A DNA stretch of 64,000 nucleotides from Leisingera coralii (GTDB lineage Bacteria > Pseudomonadota > Alphaproteobacteria > Rhodobacterales > Rhodobacteraceae): positions 26,654 to 90,653 of the forward strand of contig NZ_JBHUPT010000062.1 of the NCBI RefSeq assembly GCF_049056525.1, given 5' to 3'. A program made the translations under genes and the position numbers. Shown piece by piece: positions 24,672-32,846 of this stretch; the first letter of the stretch is position 1, and the number at the start of each line of letters is the position of its first letter. The notes below the pieces were generated by a model. The model had not been told where the DNA came from. It searched no databases and saw only the letters and a program-made list of their open reading frames with translations.

Positions 24672-25970
24672 TTAACGGTGGTCGGTGGCGAGACGGCGCT
24701 CGAGCCACTGTGAGTATTGAGAGATGCCGTAGCAGACGACGAAGAACAGAAGCGCGGCAAAGCCCAGGAGTTCCCAGTACACCCCGTTCCATTCGGTGGA
24801 GGCGAGGATCGGGCCGCGGATCATGCCGACAAGGTCGAACATCGAGATAACCGAGACCAGGGTGGTGTCCTTGAACAGGCCCACGGCCACGTTCACGATG
24901 CCCGGGATCGAGATCTTCAGCGCCTGCGGCAGGATGATCAGCCGCATCGCCTGGGGGTAGTCCAGGCCAAGGCTGTCAGCCGCTTCGTACTGCCCCTTCG
25001 GAAGCGCGGCGAGACCGCCCCGGATCACCTCGGCGATATAGGCCGCGGAGAACATGGTGATCATGATCACCACGCGCAGGAACAGGTCGACGGTGCTTTC
25101 CGGCGGGAAGAAGTAGGCCAGCATCACCGATGCCACGAACAGCAGGGTGATCAGCGGCACGCCGCGCACGAACTCGATGAAGATCACGCACATCCACTTG
25201 ATCAGCGGCATGTCCGACTGGCGCCCCAGCGCCAGCGCGATGCCCAAGGGCAGCGACAGCGACACGCAGGTCACGCCCAGCATCAGGTTCAGCATGAAGC
25301 CGCCCAGATCGCGCGAGGGCACCGGCGACAGCCAGGCATCCTCCGATGCGCCTTCAGGGATCAGCATGCCGCCGATGATCCAGACCGCCAGCGCCACTGC
25401 GATAGCCCCGAAAAAGCCGATGGCAAAGCTGCTCTTGCCAAACTTCTGGAACACGGCCGCAGCCGCTGCAAAGCCCACAACAGCGACCACCGGAACCATC
25501 AGCGTGCCGCCCCAGATCAGCCAGAAGGCCAGGAACGGGTAGACGGCAGTGAAGGCCAGCAGCTTGCGCGGCAGGTCGAAGAACAGAACCGGCGCCGCGG
25601 CCAGCAGGAACAGCACCAGCGCCAGGTTCGGACGCCAGTATTGGTCACCGGGGTACTTGAAGCCGTAGAGAAGCTGGTTCCAGCGCTCGGTCAGCACCGA
25701 GAAACAGGCCCCGGTCTTGCCCTGCAGCACCTCGCGGCACTCGGCCAGCGAGCTGGTGGTCCAGACCCCGTTCAGCACCCAGGGCAGGATGTTGCTCAGC
25801 ACCATGTAGATCGCGGCCAGCGCCACGATGGTCAGCGCGGAGTTCGCGGCGTTGGAGAACAGGTTCTCGCGCAGCCACTTGATCACGCCGGTTTCAGACG
25901 CCGGCGGCGGGGCCGGCGGGATCTGGGTTTCGCGGACAAAGGCGACGGAATGTGCGTGTGTATCGCTCAT
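24672..25970 (-). CDS. bztC: Polar amino acid ABC transporter permease, BztC type
   Basis: A 432-residue permease, unusually long for the family because the N-terminal half carries extra membrane helices and a periplasmic loop with two cysteines (AECREVLQGKTGACF), as in BztC/AapM. The C-terminal His/Glu/Gln/Arg permease domain shows FVRGVPLITLLF and the coupling loop EVIRGGLAALPKGQYEAA. It pairs with BztB. It starts 3 bp after the bztB stop. Confidence 0.92.
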   Translation of the reverse strand: MSDTHAHSVAFVRETQIPPAPPPASETGVIKWLRENLFSNAANSALTIVALAAIYMVLSNILPWVLNGVWTTSSLAECREVLQGKTGACFSVLTERWNQLLYGFKYPGDQYWRPNLALVLFLLAAAPVLFFDLPRKLLAFTAVYPFLAFWLIWGGTLMVPVVAVVGFAAAAAVFQKFGKSSFAIGFFGAIAVALAVWIIGGMLIPEGASEDAWLSPVPSRDLGGFMLNLMLGVTCVSLSLPLGIALALGRQSDMPLIKWMCVIFIEFVRGVPLITLLFVASVMLAYFFPPESTVDLFLRVVIMITMFSAAYIAEVIRGGLAALPKGQYEAADSLGLDYPQAMRLIILPQALKISIPGIVNVAVGLFKDTTLVSVISMFDLVGMIRGPILASTEWNGVYWELLGFAALLFFVVCYGISQYSQWLERRLATDHR

Positions 25971-25973
25971 GTC

Positions 25974-27206
25974 TCAGCGCTCCTTCAGCTTCACAGATGC
26001 GTTGTAGACGTTCATCACCATCGAGATCACCAGCGAGGCGGTGAGGTAGAACAGCATCAAGAGCAGCACGCATTCGATGGCGCGGCCGGTCTGGTTCAGC
26101 GTGATGCCGCCAAGGGTTGCGGTGATATCCGCATAGCCCACGGCGATGGCGAGCGAGGAGTTCTTGGTGATGTTGAGGAACTGCGAAATCAGCGGCGGGA
26201 TGATGACCCGCAGCGCCTGCGGCAGAACCACCAGGTTCATCACCCGGCGCGGACGCAGGCCCAGCGCGGATGCCGCTTCGGTCTGGCCCTTGGACACCGC
26301 CTGGATGCCGGCCCGGACGTTTTCCGCGATGAAGGCGCCGGTGTAGATCGACAGCGCGAACCACAGCGCGATCAGCGGGCCGCCAACCTTGATGCCGCCG
26401 CTGAAGTTGAAGCCCCTCAGCTCAGGGTATTCCCAGGTCAGCCCCATGATTATTGTCAGCGCCAGGAACGGCACCAGCCAGGCTGCGAGGATCGGCAGCA
26501 GGGTCTTGGGGCGGACACCGGTGGCTTCCTGCTTGTGGTTGGCCCAAACGTTGATCTGATGCGCCACACCCCAGGACAGGGCAAAACCGGCCAGGATCAG
26601 CAGCCAGTTCATCGCGGTGCTGGCAAAGATGCCGTTCTCGAACCAGGGCATCGGCGTGTAAATGCCGCGGTTGGTGAAGGCAAAGGAGTCAAACAGCATG
26701 CTGGCGGTGGCGTCGTCGCCGCGGAACGCCCGCGGGCCCGGCAGCACCGCCGTCATGATGGTGAAGATGATGATGATCCAGATCAGCACCGGGATGTTGC
26801 GGAAGATCTCCACATAGGCCGCCATCAGCTTGGACACGAGCCAGTTGTTGGAAAGCCGCAGAACCCCGGCGATCACCCCGAAGATGGTGGCGGTGATACA
26901 GGCCAGGAAGGCCACCAGCAGGGTGTTCAGCAACCCGACCAGCGCGGCGCGCGCGTGGCTGGACTGGCTGTCGTATTCAACCAGGGTCTGGTTGATGTCG
27001 TACCCGGCCGAGTCGCCAAGGAAGGTGTAGGAAATATTGAGCCCGGCAGCCCGCAGGTTCTGGATCAGGTTGTTGCCCAGATACCAGATACACAGGGCCA
27101 GAACGATCGCCGCAATCACCTGGAAGGTCAGTGAACGGTAGCGGGTATCGTTAATGAGCATAGACAGCCGAAAGGTTTCGTTCGGCGGGTCAGTAAGCGT
27201 TGACAT
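25974..27206 (-). CDS. bztB: Polar amino acid ABC transporter permease, BztB type
   Basis: A 410-residue permease with the long BztB/AapQ layout: an N-terminal helix, GLLNTLLVAFLACI marking the start of the transport domain, FRNIPVLIWIIIIF, a long inserted region, and the coupling loop ENVRAGIQAVSKGQTEAASALGL. The start at 27206 (MSTLTDPP) is chosen over the open upstream frame because AGGGGA lies about ten bases before it. The stem-loop at 27296-27318 separates it from bztA. Confidence 0.92.
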   Translation of the reverse strand: MSTLTDPPNETFRLSMLINDTRYRSLTFQVIAAIVLALCIWYLGNNLIQNLRAAGLNISYTFLGDSAGYDINQTLVEYDSQSSHARAALVGLLNTLLVAFLACITATIFGVIAGVLRLSNNWLVSKLMAAYVEIFRNIPVLIWIIIIFTIMTAVLPGPRAFRGDDATASMLFDSFAFTNRGIYTPMPWFENGIFASTAMNWLLILAGFALSWGVAHQINVWANHKQEATGVRPKTLLPILAAWLVPFLALTIIMGLTWEYPELRGFNFSGGIKVGGPLIALWFALSIYTGAFIAENVRAGIQAVSKGQTEAASALGLRPRRVMNLVVLPQALRVIIPPLISQFLNITKNSSLAIAVGYADITATLGGITLNQTGRAIECVLLLMLFYLTASLVISMVMNVYNASVKLKER

Positions 27207-27295
27207 GTATTGTGATCCCCTGGCTCCGGTTTTTTTGTCCTGGCGGCGTTTGTCGCCGCTCCGCATTGGACCGGAGCTTTTTTCAGATAGGAAAA

Positions 27296-27318
27296 GGGCG
27301 CAGGAAATTCCTGCGCCC
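27296..27318 (-). terminator. Stem-loop between bztA and bztB
   Basis: GGGCGCAGGA, loop AAT, TCCTGCGCCC form a perfect 10-bp stem, followed on the minus strand by TTTTCC. It lies 16 bases after the bztA stop. Partial termination or 3' end protection here would give more binding protein than permease, as is common in ABC operons. Confidence 0.65.
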
Positions 27319-27333
27319 CTCCCGGTGGTATGT

Positions 27334-28350
27334 TTAGCGGAACGGCGGAGCGTACAGCAGGCCGCCTTCGGTCCACTGGGCGTTCAGGCCGCGGGCCAGG
27401 CCGACCGGGGTGTCTTCACCGATGGTCTTGGCAAAGATTTCGCCGTAGTTGCCGTTGGCTGCGACAGCTTTCTGCGCCCAGGTGGCGTCCAGGCCCAGCA
27501 TCTCGCCCAGGGTGCCTTCGGTACCCAGCAGACGGTTGATTTCCGGGTTGTCGGTGCCGGCCGCCATTTCGCTGATGTTGGCCGAGGTGATGCCCAGCTC
27601 TTCAGCTGCGATCAGCGAGTTCAGGGTCCAGCGGACAACGTCACCCCACTCGTGGTCGCCGTGGCGGACCAGCGGGCCCAGCGGCTCCTTGGAGATGATT
27701 TCCGGCAGGATCACGTGGCCCGACGGATCGTCGAAGGTGGCGCGGGTTGCGGCCAGGCCGGAGGCGTCGGTGGTGTAGACGTCACAGGCGCCCGCCAGGT
27801 ACTGCTGCTGCGCTTCGGCGTTGGTTTCGATCGGAACCGGCTCATACGAGATGTTGTTGGAGCGGAAGAAGTCCGCCAGGTTCAGCTCGGTTGTGGTGCC
27901 GGTCTGGATGCAGACGGTGGCGCCGTCCAGTTCCTTGGCCGAGGACACGCCCAGATCTTTCGGGACCATGAAGCCCTGGCCGTCGTAGTAGTTCACGCCG
28001 ACGAATTCGAACTTCAGGTCGACGTCGCGCGAGAAGGTCCAGGTGGTGTTGCGCGCCAGCATGTCGATCTCGCCGGAGGCCAGCGCGGTGAAGCGGGTCT
28101 TGCCGGTGGTCGGCACGAATTCAACAGCGGTCGAGTCGCCCAGCACGGCTGCAGCCACAGCACGGCACACGGCAACGTCAAAACCTTCCCATTCGCCATT
28201 CGCATTCGGGGCCGCAAAGCCGACCAGGCCGGTGGTGACGCCGCAGTTCAGCTTGCCGCGGGCCTTCACGTCATCCAGCGTGCCGGCAGCAGCTGCGCCA
28301 GCCGCCAGACCAGCAACGGTCAGAGCGCCCAAAAATACGGTTTTTTTCAT
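27334..28350 (-). CDS. bztA: Periplasmic glutamate/glutamine/aspartate/asparagine-binding protein
   Basis: A 338-residue family 3 binding protein with a Sec signal peptide (MKKTVFLGALTVAGLAAG, cleavage near AAAAG). DDVKARGKLNCGVTTGLVGFA, GEWEGFDVAVCRAVAAAVLG and DMLARNTTWTFSRD are typical of BztA/AapJ. The ATG at 28350 is chosen because AGGAAGAGG lies just before it; the frame extends to 28476 without support. It is the first gene of bztABCD. A sigma70-like promoter precedes it at 28454-28483. Confidence 0.94.
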   Translation of the reverse strand: MKKTVFLGALTVAGLAAGAAAAGTLDDVKARGKLNCGVTTGLVGFAAPNANGEWEGFDVAVCRAVAAAVLGDSTAVEFVPTTGKTRFTALASGEIDMLARNTTWTFSRDVDLKFEFVGVNYYDGQGFMVPKDLGVSSAKELDGATVCIQTGTTTELNLADFFRSNNISYEPVPIETNAEAQQQYLAGACDVYTTDASGLAATRATFDDPSGHVILPEIISKEPLGPLVRHGDHEWGDVVRWTLNSLIAAEELGITSANISEMAAGTDNPEINRLLGTEGTLGEMLGLDATWAQKAVAANGNYGEIFAKTIGEDTPVGLARGLNAQWTEGGLLYAPPFR

Positions 28351-28453
28351 TTTTACCTCTTCCTGATAGTCCGCCTGTACGGCGGTTCTTATTACCCGGC
28401 GATCCCCCGCCGGAAATGAGACCGAAGAAGGGTTTACCCCTTTTTCGCGCCCA

Positions 28454-28483
28454 AGTGTGGGCGCATTCATCAACAAACGTCAA
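28454..28483 (-). promoter_or_regulatory. Predicted sigma70-like promoter of bztABCD
   Basis: TTGACG (28478-28483) and CACACT (28454-28459) are separated by 18 bp on the minus strand, about 100 bases upstream of bztA. Confidence 0.5.
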
Positions 28484-28530
28484 GGGCGGGATCAGGAAAT
28501 TCGATGGGCGCGATGCGCACAAATGCCCCG

Positions 28531-28550
28531 GGAGTAAATATTTTTACTCC
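28531..28550. promoter_or_regulatory. Palindrome upstream of the bztA promoter
   Basis: GGAGTAAA, TATT, TTTACTCC: a perfect 8-bp inverted repeat in an AT-rich patch between the predicted bztA promoter and the ATP12 gene stop. It could be an operator or activator site for bztABCD. Confidence 0.4.
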
Positions 28551-28581
28551 ACGCGGGCCGAATTGGTAATTTTCTGATCTC

Positions 28582-29286
28582 TCAGGAGAAATCAAAGAAC
28601 CGTTTGGCGTGCAAAAATTCCTGCCGTTTGACTTCGGCGGCCGCCGCGGCCTCCTCGTCCTCGCCCCACTGCTCTTCCTGCCAGCGCTCGTCCAGCCGCG
28701 ACAGCAGCCAGATCTCCTCGGCGCCGCGCCAGCCATGCGCGGCGGCAAAAGCCAGGATCAAAGAGCCGGAAATCCCTACCAAATCGTGGAAAGCGGCCAG
28801 CTGGAACGGGTTCATCGCGTGAACCTTTTCCGCCAGCGCCGCCAGCGCCGCGGCGTCCTGCGGCTGGTGCAGCACACCTGTGCGCGGCTGCAGCCGCACC
28901 CCCAGCGCCTCCGCCGCCCAGTCCAGCGCCGGGTCCCATTCCTGCGCTTGACGCAACGTCAACTCAACCGGTGCGTCGGCGCGGTAGCACAGAAGGTCGG
29001 AATCGCCGTATTCGGCCAGCATGGCGGCAACTTCACTGTGCTGATGTGTCACCTTGTCAATCGCCGCGTTCGCAGAACGGGTGCACGGCATCGAGGACGG
29101 GTCGACTGATTCGGTCTGCGCGTCCCACTCGGCGGCAATGGCTTCGCCCATTTCCCGGGTCGGCACCACCAGCGGCGCCTTGGCAGGCGTCTTGACCCGG
29201 CGGCCGTCCAGCTCCACCGCAAAGCCGCCGTCGCTCTCCGCAACCGAGACCTCTTTCCAGAACCGTTTCTGTGCCCAGCCGCTCAT
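28582..29286 (-). CDS. ATP12 family F1-ATPase assembly chaperone
   Basis: A 234-residue protein of the ATP12 family, which binds the alpha subunit during F1 assembly in mitochondria and occurs in alphaproteobacteria. RFWKEVSV, DGRRVKTPAKAPLVVPT, AIAAEWDAQ and DLLCYRADAP are typical. It follows the HAD phosphatase gene by 4 bp on the same strand and ends the rarA-crcB-rluC-HAD run. Confidence 0.9.
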   Translation of the reverse strand: MSGWAQKRFWKEVSVAESDGGFAVELDGRRVKTPAKAPLVVPTREMGEAIAAEWDAQTESVDPSSMPCTRSANAAIDKVTHQHSEVAAMLAEYGDSDLLCYRADAPVELTLRQAQEWDPALDWAAEALGVRLQPRTGVLHQPQDAAALAALAEKVHAMNPFQLAAFHDLVGISGSLILAFAAAHGWRGAEEIWLLSRLDERWQEEQWGEDEEAAAAAEVKRQEFLHAKRFFDFS

Positions 29287-29290
29287 ATCC

Positions 29291-29959
29291 TCACCCCTTC
29301 CAGATTTCTGCCAGCAGCGGGCGCAGCTCCGCGAAATCGCGGATCAGGTAGTCCGCGCCCAGTGTCTCTGCCGGATGGTATCCCCAGGGCACGGCAATGG
29401 TGGTCACCCCCGCTGCCCTGCCCATCTCAATGTCAAACCGCGTGTCGCCGATCATAACCGTGCTTTCGCGCGCCACCCCGGTCTCCGCCATCGCCGTCAG
29501 CACCATCGAGGGGTGCGGCTTGGACGGGTGGTGATCCGCCACCTGCCGGGTCACGAAACAGTCGAGTTCATGCGCCGCGATCAGCGCCTCGACCCCGCGC
29601 TGGGATTTGCCGGTGGCGACGCCCAGCAGGTACTCCGGCACCGCGTGCAGCTCCATCAGCGCCTCCCGCGCACCGGGATAAAGCGGCGAATGCGCCGCGC
29701 CTGCGGCCAGGCGGGAGGCCATGTAGGAGGACTTGTAGCCCTCCACCAGCACATCAACGGTGGCGGCATCCTGCTCCGGTGCCAGCTCCCGCATCGCCAG
29801 CGGCAGCGACAGCCCGACAATGGACAGGATCGCCTCGCGCGGCGGCACCTCCAGGCCGGCGCCGTGAAACGCCTCTGCCATCGCGCCGGTGATCGCGCCC
29901 TGGCTGTCCGCCAGGGTGCCATCGACGTCGAACAGGATCAGCCGCAGCGGTGAACTCAC
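29291..29959 (-). CDS. HAD superfamily IA hydrolase (phosphoglycolate phosphatase-like)
   Basis: A 222-residue hydrolase. Motif I is FDVDGTLADS (D11, D13), motif II is GVATGKSQRG and motif III is VMIGDTRFDIEMG. A cap domain lies between motifs I and II. It starts with GTG at 29959, overlapping the rluC stop (GTGA). Substrates of this class include phosphoglycolate and other small phosphoesters; the exact one is unknown. Confidence 0.88.
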   Translation of the reverse strand: MSSPLRLILFDVDGTLADSQGAITGAMAEAFHGAGLEVPPREAILSIVGLSLPLAMRELAPEQDAATVDVLVEGYKSSYMASRLAAGAAHSPLYPGAREALMELHAVPEYLLGVATGKSQRGVEALIAAHELDCFVTRQVADHHPSKPHPSMVLTAMAETGVARESTVMIGDTRFDIEMGRAAGVTTIAVPWGYHPAETLGADYLIRDFAELRPLLAEIWKG

Positions 29960-31002
29960 TTCAGATCCTCAAACGGGTCATCCGCCGCCAGGTCCTCGGT
30001 CCAGCCGAAGGTGTCCCAGCTTTCCTTCATGTGATCCGGCAGCGGCGCCACCACGGCGATTTCCTTGCGGGTCACCGGGTGTTCAAACACCATCCGGCGC
30101 GCATGCAGATGCAGTTTCTTGGAGATCACCCCGCCGATCGAGGCGCCCCAGCCGTCGCCCAGGTTCTCCTGCCCCGAGCCGCCGTATTTGCCGTCGCCGG
30201 CAATCGGATGGCCCATGCCGGACATATGCGCCCGCAGCTGGTGGGTGCGCCCTGTGATGGGTTCCATCGCCACCCAGGCTGCGCGGCTGGCGACACGGTA
30301 GAGCGTGGCATAAAGCGTATGCGCCCGCTTGGCACCAGGCGTGTCGTCGATGTCGCGCGGATGCACGTTGATCATCTTCTCGCCTTCGCCGGACTTGCCG
30401 TGGCCCGGCGCCTTCACCAGCCCGTTCTTGATCTCGCCCAGGTACGGCGTCGGCACACCGGCCACCAGGGCCCAATAGATCTTGCGGGTGTTCTTGTGGC
30501 GGAAGGCGGCGGTCAGCGCCTGCGCCGCCTTGCGGTTCCGCGCCAGCACCAGCACGCCGGAGGTGTCCTTGTCGATCCGGTGCACCAGCTTGGGCTTTTC
30601 CTCCAGCCCGAACTTCAGCGCCTCCGCCAAGCCGTCCACATGCTTGGTGGTGCCGGAGCCGCCCTGCACCGCCAGCCCTGCGGGCTTGTTCAGCACGATC
30701 ACATCGTCGTCGCGGTAGATCACGCAGGATTGGATCATCTTGGCATCGGCGTCCGAAATCCGCATCGGCCGCGCCTCGGCCGGCTTCATGTCGCTCTCGG
30801 CCAGCGGCGGCACCCGCACCACCTGCCCCGCCTCGACGCGGGTATTGGCCTTCACGCGGGCACCGTCCAGCCGCAGCTCGCCCTTGCGGCACATCTTCTC
30901 GATGCGGCCCTGGTTCACATGCGGAAACAGCCGCCGCAGCCAGCGGTCGATGCGCTGGCCGCCATCGTCTTCGCTGACGGTAATCATCTGAACGCCGCTC
31001 AT
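29956..31002 (-). CDS. rluC: RluA/RluC family 23S rRNA pseudouridine synthase
   Basis: A 348-residue enzyme with an N-terminal S4 RNA-binding domain (QRIDRWLRRLFPHVNQGRIEK, then a KGELRLDG loop) and a pseudouridine synthase domain. The catalytic Asp lies in VHRIDKDTSG; PITGRTHQLRAHM is the second family motif. It converts uridines in 23S rRNA to pseudouridine. The frame is open to 31329, but the ATG at 31002 overlaps the crcB stop as ATGA and gives the S4 start. RluC is favoured over RluD by likeness; not certain. Confidence 0.88.
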   Translation of the reverse strand: MSGVQMITVSEDDGGQRIDRWLRRLFPHVNQGRIEKMCRKGELRLDGARVKANTRVEAGQVVRVPPLAESDMKPAEARPMRISDADAKMIQSCVIYRDDDVIVLNKPAGLAVQGGSGTTKHVDGLAEALKFGLEEKPKLVHRIDKDTSGVLVLARNRKAAQALTAAFRHKNTRKIYWALVAGVPTPYLGEIKNGLVKAPGHGKSGEGEKMINVHPRDIDDTPGAKRAHTLYATLYRVASRAAWVAMEPITGRTHQLRAHMSGMGHPIAGDGKYGGSGQENLGDGWGASIGGVISKKLHLHARRMVFEHPVTRKEIAVVAPLPDHMKESWDTFGWTEDLAADDPFEDLK

Positions 31003-31379
31003 GCGAACACTCCCCTTCCGGCCATCAGGCCGAGAAACAGACCGCCGACCGACAGGCCGACGGACAAAACAACATACAGCGCCGCCTGCCCGAAGGCGCC
31101 GCGCTCGATCAGGTTGGCGGTCTCTAGCGAGAACGCCGAGAAGGTGGTGAACCCGCCCAGAAGCCCGGTCATCACCAAGGGGCTCAGGTGGGTCAGACCG
31201 CGCATCGCCGCGGCCACCACAAACACCCCCATCAGGAAGGAGCCCAGGATGTTCACGGTGATCACCGCCACCGGGAAATCGTGATGCCCCAGCAGGCGGA
31301 TCATCCCCAGCCCGGCCAGATAGCGGCACACCGCCCCGATTGCGCCGCCAAGGGCCACCATGGAAACCGAAGAAATCAT
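30999..31379 (-). CDS. crcB: Fluoride ion exporter CrcB/Fluc
   Basis: A 126-residue protein with four membrane helices. GAIGAVCRYLAG and the signature GLLGGFTTFSAFSLE carry the Phe and Asn/Thr residues that line fluoride pores in the Fluc family. It functions as an antiparallel dimer. It overlaps rluC by ATGA. No crcB-type riboswitch was recognised in the 144 bases upstream. Confidence 0.93.
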   Translation of the reverse strand: MISSVSMVALGGAIGAVCRYLAGLGMIRLLGHHDFPVAVITVNILGSFLMGVFVVAAAMRGLTHLSPLVMTGLLGGFTTFSAFSLETANLIERGAFGQAALYVVLSVGLSVGGLFLGLMAGRGVFA

Positions 31380-31466
31380 CCCCGTCCTGTCGCCGGCGCA
31401 GGCAGGGATGTCAAGTTTTGCCCGTGTTGCACCGCGCGCAGGGCTGTCGCAGGCACAGGCCCCGCC

Positions 31467-31522
31467 CTTCTTCTGGCCCCCAATATCCCCGCCGGAGGCA
31501 GCGGCTTTGCCTGCAAAGCCGC
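31467..31522 (-). terminator. Hairpin and dispersed-repeat copy after rarA
   Basis: GCGGCTTTGC, CT, GCAAAGCCGC (31501-31522) forms a perfect stem directly after the rarA stop. Reading on leftwards on the minus strand it continues GGCGGGGATATTGGGGGCCA then GAAGAAGGG, related to the repeats at 21002 and 34348. It may end or attenuate rarA transcription. Confidence 0.55.
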
Positions 31523-31523
31523 T

Positions 31524-32846
31524 TTACTTGTTCCGCTTCAGCCGGAGGTTCGCGAAGTAATCCGTGCGCCGCTTCAGTTCGCGCTCAAACCCGCGCTCGA
31601 CCGGCTGATACAGCACCGGCCGCTTCACCCCGTCGGGGAAGTAGTTCTGGCCGGAGAACCCGTCCTCGGCGTCATGGTCATAGGCATAGCCGTCGCCGTA
31701 GCCCTGCTCCGCCATCAGCTTGGTCGGCGCGTTCAGGATGTGCTTGGGCGGCGGCGCGCTGCCGGTTTGCTTGGCCAGCCGCCGGGCGGCCTTGATGCCG
31801 ACATAGACCGCATTGGATTTCGGTGCCAGCGCCAGGTAGACTGCGGCATTGGCCAGCGCCAGCTCACCCTCCGGGCTGCCGAGGCGCTCATAGGTCTGCC
31901 AGGCATTGAGGCAGACGGTATTGGCCTGCGGATCGGCCATGCCGATGTCCTCGGTCGACATCATTGTCAGGCGCCGGGCCAGGAAGCGGGGATCCTCGCC
32001 GCCTTCCAGCATCCGCGCCAGCCAGTACAGCGCCGCATCCGGGTCGGAGCCGCGGATCGATTTGTGCAGCGCCGAGATCAGGTTGTAATGCTCGTCGCCG
32101 GACTTGTCGAACTTGGCCGCGCGGCGCATCAGCCGGTTAGACAGCGCTTCGCGCCCCAAGGGCGCCTCCACCTTCCAGGCCGCGACCTGTTCAATCAGGT
32201 TGAGCAGCGCCCGGCCGTCGCCATCCGCCATCTCATGCAGCGCATCGCGGGCATCGCCACTCAGCGGCAGGGCGCGGCCCAGCTCCTTCTCGGCGCGCTG
32301 GGTGAGGCGTTCGAGATCGGCCAGAGACAGCCGCTCCAGCACCAGCACTTGCGAGCGGCTGAGCACAGCGGCGTTCAGCTCAAACGAGGGGTTCTCGGTT
32401 GTCGCCCCGACCAGAAGGATGGTGCCATCCTCCATATGCGGCAGGAAGCCGTCCTGCTGGGCCTTGTTGAACCGGTGGATCTCGTCGACGAAAAGCAGTG
32501 TGCCCTGGCCGTTCTGGCGGCGGATCTTGGCTGCCTCGAACACCTTGCGCAGCTCCGGCACCCCGGTGAAGATCGCCGAGATCTGCACGAAATGCAGATC
32601 CGTCTCCTTGGCCAGCAGCCGCGCGATGGTGGTCTTGCCAACGCCCGGCGGCCCCCAGAAGATCAGCGACGACAAGGACCCCGAGGCCAGCATCACACCC
32701 AGCGGCGCCTCCGGCCCCAGCACCTGGGCCTGGCCGATAACCTCGCCCAGCGACTGCGGCCGCAGCCGGTCGGCCAGCGGCCGGTTGGGCGCGGGCTGCT
32801 GCGGATCGCTGTCCGCCGTTGCGGGGCTGCCGAACAGATCTGACAT
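31524..32846 (-). CDS. rarA: Replication-associated recombination protein A (AAA+ ATPase)
   Basis: A 440-residue AAA+ ATPase related to RuvB and clamp loaders (RarA/MgsA, Mgs1/WRNIP1). Walker A GPPGVGKT is at 65-72, Walker B FVDEIH at 119-124, sensor 1 in GATTENPSF, and the C-terminal tetramerisation domain follows. It acts at stalled replication forks. It starts with an ATG overlapping the stop of the Deg protease gene by one base (TGATG). Confidence 0.95.
   Translation of the reverse strand: MSDLFGSPATADSDPQQPAPNRPLADRLRPQSLGEVIGQAQVLGPEAPLGVMLASGSLSSLIFWGPPGVGKTTIARLLAKETDLHFVQISAIFTGVPELRKVFEAAKIRRQNGQGTLLFVDEIHRFNKAQQDGFLPHMEDGTILLVGATTENPSFELNAAVLSRSQVLVLERLSLADLERLTQRAEKELGRALPLSGDARDALHEMADGDGRALLNLIEQVAAWKVEAPLGREALSNRLMRRAAKFDKSGDEHYNLISALHKSIRGSDPDAALYWLARMLEGGEDPRFLARRLTMMSTEDIGMADPQANTVCLNAWQTYERLGSPEGELALANAAVYLALAPKSNAVYVGIKAARRLAKQTGSAPPPKHILNAPTKLMAEQGYGDGYAYDHDAEDGFSGQNYFPDGVKRPVLYQPVERGFERELKRRTDYFANLRLKRNK

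Noticed and set aside
24717..27134. An 805-codon open frame on the plus strand
   Set aside because: It runs antisense to bztC and bztB, is a low-complexity His/Gln/Arg/Asp shadow typical of GC-rich DNA and has no family motif.
31380..31523. A fluoride riboswitch upstream of crcB
   Set aside because: This gap lies downstream of crcB's start in the wrong sense: rarA is upstream on the same strand and the gap holds the rarA-end hairpin and a repeat. No fluoride aptamer core recognised.
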